From: JAGQTE01 sp964648005 | Lineage (GTDB): Bacteria; Actinomycetota; Acidimicrobiia; Acidimicrobiales; Acidimicrobilacustridaceae | Reading direction: 5' to 3' | Length of the DNA stretch: 12,911 nt | NCBI GenBank assembly: GCA_964648005.1 | Contig: CAZYKR010000115.1 | Coordinates: 1-12,911 of the forward strand | Part shown: positions 7,301 to 12,911 of the stretch, piece by piece | Position numbering within the stretch: the first letter of the stretch is position 1 | Layout: every line of letters begins with the position of its first letter | Made by a program: the position numbers and the translations under genes | Notes under the pieces: model-generated | What the model was told of the DNA's origin: nothing | Database searches by the model: none | What the model saw: the letters and a program-made list of their open reading frames with translations, nothing else

Positions 7301-7784
7301 GATCGACGAGGAGATCGTCACCGTCTTCGCCGCGGCCTTCGCCGACGTGGCGGCCAACTTCGAGCACCTGTTCCAGACGCTGTTCCCCGGCGGCCAGGGC
7401 GGGTTGAAGCTGACCGACCCCGACAACCTGCTCGAGACGGGCATCGAGGTCGAGGCCAAGCCTTCGGGCAAGAACGTGAAGAAGCTCTCGCTGCTGTCGG
7501 GCGGCGAGCGGTCGCTGACGGCGCTGGCCTACCTGTTCGCCGTGTTCCGCAGCCGGCCGTCGCCGTTCTACGTCATGGACGAGGTCGAGGCCGCCCTCGA
7601 CGACATGAACCTGCATCGCTTCTTGGGGCTCGTCGAGGAGTTCCGCCAGGACGCCCAGCTCGTGATCGTGAGCCACCAGAAGCGCACGATGGAGGCGGCG
7701 GACTGCCTCTACGGCGTCTCGATGCAGCCGGGTGGCAGCTCCAAGGTCGTCTCGGAGCGAGCCGACGCCGTCGTCGGCTCCTGA
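4361..7784 (+). CDS. smc: Chromosome segregation/condensation ATPase Smc (interrupted by assembly gap)
   Basis: Smc is the ATPase of the bacterial condensin, acting with ScpA and ScpB on the chromosome. The start GTG at 4361 gives (V/M)HLKSLTLKGF, the typical N-terminus, and GGAG at 4351-4354 lies 6 nt upstream. Ten Ns (4395-4404) replace the segment leading into Walker A; the sequence resumes with GSGKSNVVDAIAWVLGA. The head domain continues with SGVGRQQHVIISQGQID. Long charged coiled-coil arms cover about 4900-5810 and 6240-7140, around a hinge at about 5811-6240. The C-terminal head has the signature LSGGE (7494-7508) and Walker B FYVMDEVEAALDD (from 7566). The frame differs across the Ns only because 10 is not a multiple of three. 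About 63 missing bases would give roughly 1160 residues, normal for Smc. ftsY does not follow; a convergent gene does. Confidence 0.95.
4395..4404. other. Assembly gap (10 Ns) inside smc
   Basis: Ten Ns separate ...GGCTTCA from ACGGCTCGGG.... By comparison with the usual Smc N-terminus (KGFKSFA... to GPNGSGKS), about 21 residues are missing, so the true gap is probably near 63 bases and should be a multiple of three. Ten Ns is a placeholder length, not a measurement. Confidence 0.97.
6240..6257. repeat. Two tandem copies of a 9-bp unit in the smc hinge border
   Basis: ACCGGCGCC occurs twice back to back, in frame, encoding Thr-Gly-Ala twice directly after the hinge domain, within a glycine/alanine-rich linker. 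It is a short low-complexity stretch that could vary in copy number between strains. Confidence 0.7.
7759..7780. terminator. Candidate bidirectional terminator hairpin between convergent smc and VWA gene
   Basis: GAGCCGACG (7759-7767) pairs perfectly with CGTCGGCTC (7772-7780) around the 4-nt loop CCGT, giving a 9-bp GC-rich stem. It lies within the last codons of smc, ending 1 nt before the TGA. The two convergent stop codons are only 21 bp apart, so this is the only strong structure available to both transcripts. There is no T-run on either side, so it would have to work as a stem-only terminator or as an mRNA-end stabiliser. Confidence 0.4.
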
Positions 7785-7805
7785 CCGCCGACCGGGTCGC
7801 GGCGC

Positions 7806-8756
7806 TCAGGGCAGGCGGCTGAACCAGACGAGGCTGAGCACGCTCGTCAGCGACAGCAGCGCCAGGGCGCCGCCGATGAAGACGGTCGAGACCTCGGTCT
7901 GTTCGGTCGTGTAGCCGACCTGGGTGCCGATGTTGGCGTAGACCTCCGACAGCTCGCCCTCGCTGGCGGCCTCGAAGAAACGGCCGCCGGTGTCCTCGGC
8001 GATGTCCGACAGCGCGTCGCGGTTGACGGCGACCGGGGTCACCTCGCCGGTCGACGGGTCCACGATCTCGCCGGCGTCGGTGCCGAAGGCGATCGTCGAG
8101 ACGGGGATGCCGAGCTCCTTGGCCTTCTTGGCGGCGACGCTGTTCGGGCGGCCGATGGTCGTGTCGCCGTCGGACATGACCACGATGTGGGCCGGTGCGG
8201 TGCCTTCAGCCTGGGCCGGGACGGCCTCGACGGCGTCGAGGCTGGCGAAGATGGCCTCGCCGATGGCGGTCCGCTCGCCGAGCTCGAGGCTGGCGATGGC
8301 ATCGCGCAGCCGAGTCCGGTCCGTCGTGGGGGGGACCTTGACGTTGGCCGAGCCGTTGAAGGCCACCAGCGCCACGTTGAGCTGCGGCGGGATGATGTCG
8401 ATGAACGAGGTGGCGGCGGCCTTGGCGGCGTCGATCCGCGACGGGTCGACGTCGTCGGCCATCATCGACAGCGACACGTCGATGGCCATCACGACGGTGG
8501 CCCGCTCGCGTGGCACCTGCTGCTCGGCGACGGGCTTGGCGAAGCCGACGACGAGCGAGGCGATGGCCAGCAGGAAGAACATCGCTGGCACGTGCCGTCG
8601 CCAGCCCGGCCGCTTCGGTGCCACGGCGCCGAGCAGGTCGAGGTTGGTGAACCGCATCGTGTACTGCTTGCGGCGCCCTTGGAGCACCACGTAGGCGGCG
8701 GCGAGCGCCACCACGGCGACGATGAGCCAGAGGCGTTCGGGGGAGAGGAAGGTCAT
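7806..8756 (-). CDS. Membrane-anchored von Willebrand factor A domain protein (BatA-like)
   Basis: The 316-residue product has membrane segments at about 9-26 and 57-74, a VWA domain from about 86 to 275, and a third membrane segment at about 291-312. The VWA metal-ion-dependent adhesion site looks complete: DVSLS (D93, S95, S97), T163 in ERTAIGE, and D196 in MSDGD. It could therefore bind a divalent ion and a protein ligand. The topology resembles BatA of the Bacteroides aerotolerance cluster and VWA proteins paired with MoxR ATPases, which are thought to help assemble or activate protein complexes; the real substrate is unknown. Its ATG overlaps the stop of the DUF58 gene as ATGA (8753-8756), so translation is probably coupled. 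It is the last gene of the operon and converges on smc. Confidence 0.9.
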   Translation of the reverse strand: MTFLSPERLWLIVAVVALAAAYVVLQGRRKQYTMRFTNLDLLGAVAPKRPGWRRHVPAMFFLLAIASLVVGFAKPVAEQQVPRERATVVMAIDVSLSMMADDVDPSRIDAAKAAATSFIDIIPPQLNVALVAFNGSANVKVPPTTDRTRLRDAIASLELGERTAIGEAIFASLDAVEAVPAQAEGTAPAHIVVMSDGDTTIGRPNSVAAKKAKELGIPVSTIAFGTDAGEIVDPSTGEVTPVAVNRDALSDIAEDTGGRFFEAASEGELSEVYANIGTQVGYTTEQTEVSTVFIGGALALLSLTSVLSLVWFSRLP

Positions 8757-9716
8757 GTGCGGGCCCTCGCGAGGGACTCGATGCGCTCGCGGCGCAGGGA
8801 TACGAAGCGGACGAGGTCGCGCAGCCAGTCACCGTCGGTGCGCAGGACCAGGTGGTCGGCGCCGGCGCTGCGGATGCTGCGCGCCACCTGCTCTCGTTGA
8901 GCGGCGGCGGCCTCGGCGAAGCGGGCCCGGACGGCCTTGTCGCCGGTGGCGACCTCGAGCACGCGACCGGTCTCGGGATCTTGCAGCTCGATGAGCCCGA
9001 CGTCGGGCAGCTCGAGCTCTCGGGGGTCGACGACCTCCACCGCCAGCGTCTCGTGGCGGGCCGACAGCGCCCGGAGCGGACGCTCCCACGAGCCGTCACC
9101 GAGGAAGTCGGAGATGACCACCAGCAGGCCACGGCGGCGCACCATGCCGTTGAGCCGGGTCAGCCCGGCGGCCAGGTCGACCGTGCCGGGTGACTCGTCA
9201 CGAGCCACCGACAGGACCTGACGGAGCAGGCTCTGGAGCTGGACCCGACCGCCGCGTGCCGGGGCGACCACCGAGCGGTCGGGCGACAGTGCCACGGCAC
9301 CCATGCGATTGCCGGCGCGCTGGGTGATGAACCCGACGGCCGCCAGGGAGGCGAACGCCAGGTCGCGCTTCTCGCAGTCGGCGGTTCCCCAGCGGACGCT
9401 GGGGGAGAGGTCGACGAGGGCCCAGGTCTCGAGCTCGCGATCGGCGATCGTCTCGCGGACGTGGGCGTCCTGGCTGCGGGCGGTGACGTTCCAGTCGATG
9501 CGGCGGACGTCGTCACCGGGCTGGTAGGCGCGCGTCTCGCCGAGCTCGCTGCCGTGGCCGGGCACCAGGCCCCGGTAGTCGCCCTGGAGCAGGCCGTCGA
9601 GGCGGCGCGTCACCGTCAACTCCAGGCGTCGCAGCACCTCGGCGTTGGGGCCGATGGCGATCGACGGCGGCTGCTCGGCGATGCCGCGGATGGCGCCGTT
9701 GGGGCCGGCGACCGTC

Positions 9717-9724
<8 letters not shown>
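8753..9724 (-). CDS. DUF58 domain-containing protein
   Basis: The 323-residue soluble protein has the DUF58 core: GDYRGLVPGHGSELGETRAY (48-67), followed by QPGDDVRRIDWNVTAR (68-83) and ETWALVDLSPSV (99-110). The DLSPS at 105-109 resembles a VWA-type metal site, consistent with DUF58 proteins having a VWA-like fold. No membrane segment is evident. DUF58 proteins are commonly encoded between a MoxR ATPase and VWA proteins and are presumed to work with them, but no biochemical activity is established that I can name. The GTG at 9724 overlaps the end of the ATPase gene by 8 nt, and the stop overlaps the VWA start by 4 nt, so the three proteins are likely made in linked amounts. The ribosome binding site is weak, which also suggests coupling. 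Confidence 0.9.
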
Positions 9725-10811
<1,087 letters not shown>

Positions 10812-10822
10812 GGGGACGGCGT

Positions 10823-10828
10823 CCTCCT
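10823..10828 (-). promoter_or_regulatory. Ribosome binding site (AGGAGG) of the MoxR ATPase gene
   Basis: On the minus strand AGGAGG precedes the ATG at 10811 by 11 nt. Spacing is slightly long, but it is a full consensus match and decides the start in favour of MTDPTPHAV. Confidence 0.65.
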
Positions 10829-10875
10829 GGTGCGGTGCCATGGTCGGGGCAGTGGACCACGTCGGGGTGAAGCCC

Positions 10876-10881
10876 AAGATA
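10876..10881 (-). promoter_or_regulatory. Candidate -10 box (TATCTT) of the MoxR operon
   Basis: Read on the minus strand, TATCTT fits TAnnnT and would start transcription near 10869, giving a leader of about 58 nt before the ATG at 10811. It sits in one of the few AT-rich patches of the window. No convincing -35 box is seen. Confidence 0.4.
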
Positions 10882-10896
10882 AAGCCGCGGGCGTCG

Positions 10897-10920
10897 CGAT
10901 GCGCCGAACGGGACGCATCG
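10897..10920. promoter_or_regulatory. 7-bp inverted repeat in the divergent promoter gap (candidate operator)
   Basis: CGATGCG (10897-10903) and CGCATCG (10914-10920) are perfect inverse copies separated by 10 bp, so the half-site centres are 17 bp apart. The dyad lies between the minus-strand -10 box (10876-10881) and the plus-strand -10 box (10941-10946), about where the -35 regions of both promoters would be. GACGCA also recurs directly at 10912-10917 and 10930-10935. The bound protein, if any, is unknown; the response regulator encoded next door is the obvious candidate. Confidence 0.4.
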
Positions 10921-10940
10921 GGAGCGGTTGACGCACTGCG

Positions 10941-10946
10941 TATTGT
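10941..10946 (+). promoter_or_regulatory. Candidate -10 box (TATTGT) of the two-component operon
   Basis: TATTGT fits TAnnnT and ends 8 nt before the response-regulator ATG at 10955. The transcription start would therefore fall on or next to the start codon, the arrangement seen in leaderless actinobacterial mRNAs. No ribosome binding site lies between them, which agrees. TTGACG at 10928-10933 is too close to the -10 box to act as its -35 element. Confidence 0.45.
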
Positions 10947-10954
10947 CTGCGGCG

Positions 10955-11647
10955 ATGCGCTTATTGGTGGTCGACGACGAACGAGAGCTGGCCGACGCCG
11001 TGGCCAAGGGCCTGCGCAACGAGGGCTACGCCGTCGACGTCGCCTACGACGGCGACGAAGCGCTCGACAAGCTCGGCTACACGCCCTACGACCTGATCTG
11101 CCTCGACGTCACCATGCCCGGCACCGACGGGCGCGCCGTGTGTCGTGCGGTACGGGCCGACGCCACGATCGATCCCCAGCCCCGCGTGCTGATGCTCACG
11201 GCCCGGGACGCGCTGGAGGACCGCATCGCCGGGCTCGACGACGGGGCTGACGACTACCTCGTCAAGCCGTTCGCGTTCGGCGAGCTCTCGGCGCGCGTGC
11301 GCTCGTTGCTGCGCCGCGAGGCGGGAGGCTCGGGCGCGGTGCTGCGTGTCGCGGGCGTCGAGCTCGACACGGCGCGGCACCTCGCCCGGCGCGGCGAGCG
11401 CGAGCTCGACCTCACCGCCAAGGAGTTCGCGCTGCTGCACTACTTCATGGCCAACGCCGGCGTGGTCCTGTCACAGGAGACGCTGCTCGAGCACGTGTGG
11501 GACGAGCACGCCGACCCCTTCACCAACACCGTGCGGGTCACGATCGGCACCTTGCGCCGCAAGCTGATGGCCGGCGGTGAGGCGACCGTCATCGACACCG
11601 TGATCGGGCGCGGCTACCGCTTCCACGAGGACGAGCCGAGCCCGTGA
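10955..11647 (+). CDS. OmpR/PhoB-family response regulator
   Basis: The 230-residue DNA-binding regulator has an N-terminal receiver domain (about 1-120) with the acidic pair D7 and D8 in VVDDE, the phosphorylation site D51 in LICLDVTMPG, switch T82 in LMLTARD, Y101, and K104 in YLVKPF. The C-terminal winged helix (about 128-225) shows ELDLTAKEFALLHYF (150-164), the recognition-helix segment NTVRVTIGTLRRKL (191-204) and VIGRGYRF (216-223), all typical of OmpR/PhoB regulators. ATG 10955 gives the canonical MRLLVVDDE start. It has no ribosome binding site and a -10 box close upstream, suggesting a leaderless message. Its stop overlaps the kinase start as GTGA. Targets are unknown; the divergent MoxR operon is a plausible one. 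Confidence 0.95.
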   Translation: MRLLVVDDERELADAVAKGLRNEGYAVDVAYDGDEALDKLGYTPYDLICLDVTMPGTDGRAVCRAVRADATIDPQPRVLMLTARDALEDRIAGLDDGADDYLVKPFAFGELSARVRSLLRREAGGSGAVLRVAGVELDTARHLARRGERELDLTAKEFALLHYFMANAGVVLSQETLLEHVWDEHADPFTNTVRVTIGTLRRKLMAGGEATVIDTVIGRGYRFHEDEPSP

Positions 11648-12891
11648 CCGGTCCCCGCGCCCGGCAGCGCGCCGCCCGGCTGGCCGGCGGCGTCCCGAGC
11701 TGGATGGGGTCGATCCGGTTCCGCCTCGCCGTCATCTACTCCGTCGTGCTCTTCGGGGTGGCGGCCCTCGTCGTGGGCGGCATCTACCTCGGCCTGGCCC
11801 GCAACCTCTCCGACGAGGACGTGTACGCCACCGTCGTGCAGCAGGACGTCATCGTGAACGGGCGGCTCGATTCGCGCCTGTTGCTCGATCTGACCCGGCT
11901 CGTGGAACAGCAGGCCAACACCCAGGCGCTCGAGACGCTCAAGACCTACTCGCTGGCCTCGCTCGCCATCCTGTTCGGCTCGAGCCTCGTCATCGGCTGG
12001 GTGGTCGCCGGCCGGGTGCTGGCGCCGATCGACCGGATCACGACGGTCGCCGCCGACATCTCCGCCACGGATCTGGCGCGGCGCATCGACCTCGCCGGGC
12101 CCGACGACGAGCTCACCCACCTCGCCGACACCTTCGACGGGATGCTCGACCGCCTCGAGGGTGCCTTCGACGAGCAACGGCGGTTCATCCACGAGGCCAG
12201 CCACGAGCTGCGCAACCCGCTCGCCGTGCTGCGCACGAACGTCGAGGTCACCCTGGCCGACCCCGACGCCGATCCGGCCGAGCTGCGCCGCGCGCTGGAG
12301 GTGGTCGCCGGATCGAGCGACCGCATGAGCAAGCTCGTCGACGACCTGCTGGTCTACGCCCGCACGGGCACGGTGGCGCGCGAGCGGGTGGCGCTCGATG
12401 CGTCCGCGCTGCTCGACGAGGCGGCCTCGGAGTTCCGCGCCTCGGCCGAGACCGCCGGCCTGTCCCTCACCGTCGACCGGGCCGAGGACCTGTGGGTGCG
12501 CGGCGACCGCGTGGCACTGCGCCAAGCCCTGGCCAACCTGCTGGCGAACGCCGTGCGCCTCTCGCCGCCGGGTGGCACGGTCCGCCTGCGCGGCGGGCGC
12601 GAGGACGGCTGGGTGTGGCTGAGCGTCGAGGACGACGGCCCGGGTATCCCGCCCGAGGAGCGAGAGCTCGTCTTCCAGCGCTTCTGGCGGGCCGATGCTC
12701 CGAGCACCGTGCGCGGCGACGGCACCGTGGCTGCCGGTCCGCGCAGTGGCCTCGGGCTGACGATCGTGCGGCAGATCGCCGAGTCGCACGGCGGGGAGGT
12801 GCGCCTGGCCTCCGAGGTCGGCGTCGGCACGGCCTTCGCCATGTGGCTGCCGGCGGACACGGCACCGGCCGACGGGCCTCCGACGCCTTAG
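11644..12891 (+). CDS. HAMP-domain sensor histidine kinase
   Basis: The 415-residue membrane kinase is the partner of the response regulator. It has a basic N-terminus, membrane segment 1 at about 26-50, a short outer region of some 50 residues, membrane segment 2 at about 104-125, and a HAMP linker to about 178. The dimerisation domain follows with SHELRNP, where H187 is the phosphorylated histidine. The ATPase domain has the N box NLLANAVRLSPPGG (298-311), G1 box DDGPGIP (330-336), F box FQRFWR (344-349) and G2 box SGLGLTIV (368-375), so catalysis looks intact. The small outer region has no recognisable ligand-binding domain, so the signal is unknown. GTG 11644 overlaps the regulator stop by 4 nt; ATG 11704 is an alternative. 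Confidence 0.94.
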   Translation: MTGPRARQRAARLAGGVPSWMGSIRFRLAVIYSVVLFGVAALVVGGIYLGLARNLSDEDVYATVVQQDVIVNGRLDSRLLLDLTRLVEQQANTQALETLKTYSLASLAILFGSSLVIGWVVAGRVLAPIDRITTVAADISATDLARRIDLAGPDDELTHLADTFDGMLDRLEGAFDEQRRFIHEASHELRNPLAVLRTNVEVTLADPDADPAELRRALEVVAGSSDRMSKLVDDLLVYARTGTVARERVALDASALLDEAASEFRASAETAGLSLTVDRAEDLWVRGDRVALRQALANLLANAVRLSPPGGTVRLRGGREDGWVWLSVEDDGPGIPPEERELVFQRFWRADAPSTVRGDGTVAAGPRSGLGLTIVRQIAESHGGEVRLASEVGVGTAFAMWLPADTAPADGPPTP

Positions 12892-12911
12892 CTCCGTTTT
12901 CGCGGGCCGTT

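Noticed and set aside
4392..7676. A very long open frame on the minus strand opposite smc
   Set aside because: It is a mirror of the high-GC codon bias of smc: a low-complexity product rich in Leu, Arg, Gln and Gly, no recognisable domain, and it runs across the N gap. The smc frame is clearly the real one.
10812..10877. N-terminal extension of the MoxR ATPase from TTG 10877
   Set aside because: The extra 22 residues show no conservation, the TTG overlaps the candidate -10 box, and a consensus AGGAGG lies just before the ATG at 10811.
12892..12911. Short TTTT run after the kinase gene as a terminator
   Set aside because: Only 20 bases follow the stop before the window ends and no clear stem precedes the run, so a terminator cannot be supported.

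Overview
This window is a very GC-rich stretch (by eye around 70%) of a bacterial chromosome with continuous coding and short gaps. Protein style and gene order point to a high-GC actinomycetote, and the Smc head-domain wording and the acyl carrier protein resemble what I remember of Acidimicrobiia. That placement is inference: there is no rRNA or marker comparison in the window. Nothing here looks like a phage, transposon, CRISPR array or defence island, and no tRNA or rRNA gene was seen.

Left part (1-7784, all + strand): the C-terminal part of an alkaline-phosphatase-superfamily (sulfatase/LTA-synthase-like) protein runs in from outside the window. It is followed by a conserved housekeeping cluster: rpmF (ribosomal protein L32), plsX (phosphate acyltransferase), acpP (acyl carrier protein), rnc (RNase III), mutM (Fpg glycosylase) and smc (chromosome condensation ATPase). 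rpmF/plsX and rnc/mutM are tightly packed. acpP and smc each have a candidate -10 box in the gap before them. A 10-N assembly gap falls inside the Smc Walker A region and makes the gene look broken; the two sides fit one intact gene.

Middle (7806-10811, all - strand, convergent with smc): a three-gene operon encodes a MoxR-family AAA+ ATPase, a DUF58 protein and a membrane-anchored von Willebrand A (BatA-like) protein. Both junctions overlap (8 nt and 4 nt). A 9-bp perfect hairpin at the 3' end of smc is the only candidate terminator between the convergent units.

Right (10955-12891, + strand): an OmpR-family response regulator and a HAMP-containing histidine kinase overlap by 4 nt and are transcribed divergently from the MoxR operon. 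The 143-bp divergent gap holds candidate -10 boxes facing both ways and a 7-bp inverted repeat between them. The simplest reading is that this two-component system controls itself and perhaps the MoxR operon.

Most of the window is ordinary core genome and I do not see a convincing undescribed system. The points most worth a second look are the alanine in place of a usual metal-binding glutamate in RNase III, the divergent regulatory gap, a likely leaderless response-regulator mRNA, and a leader hairpin before acpP.
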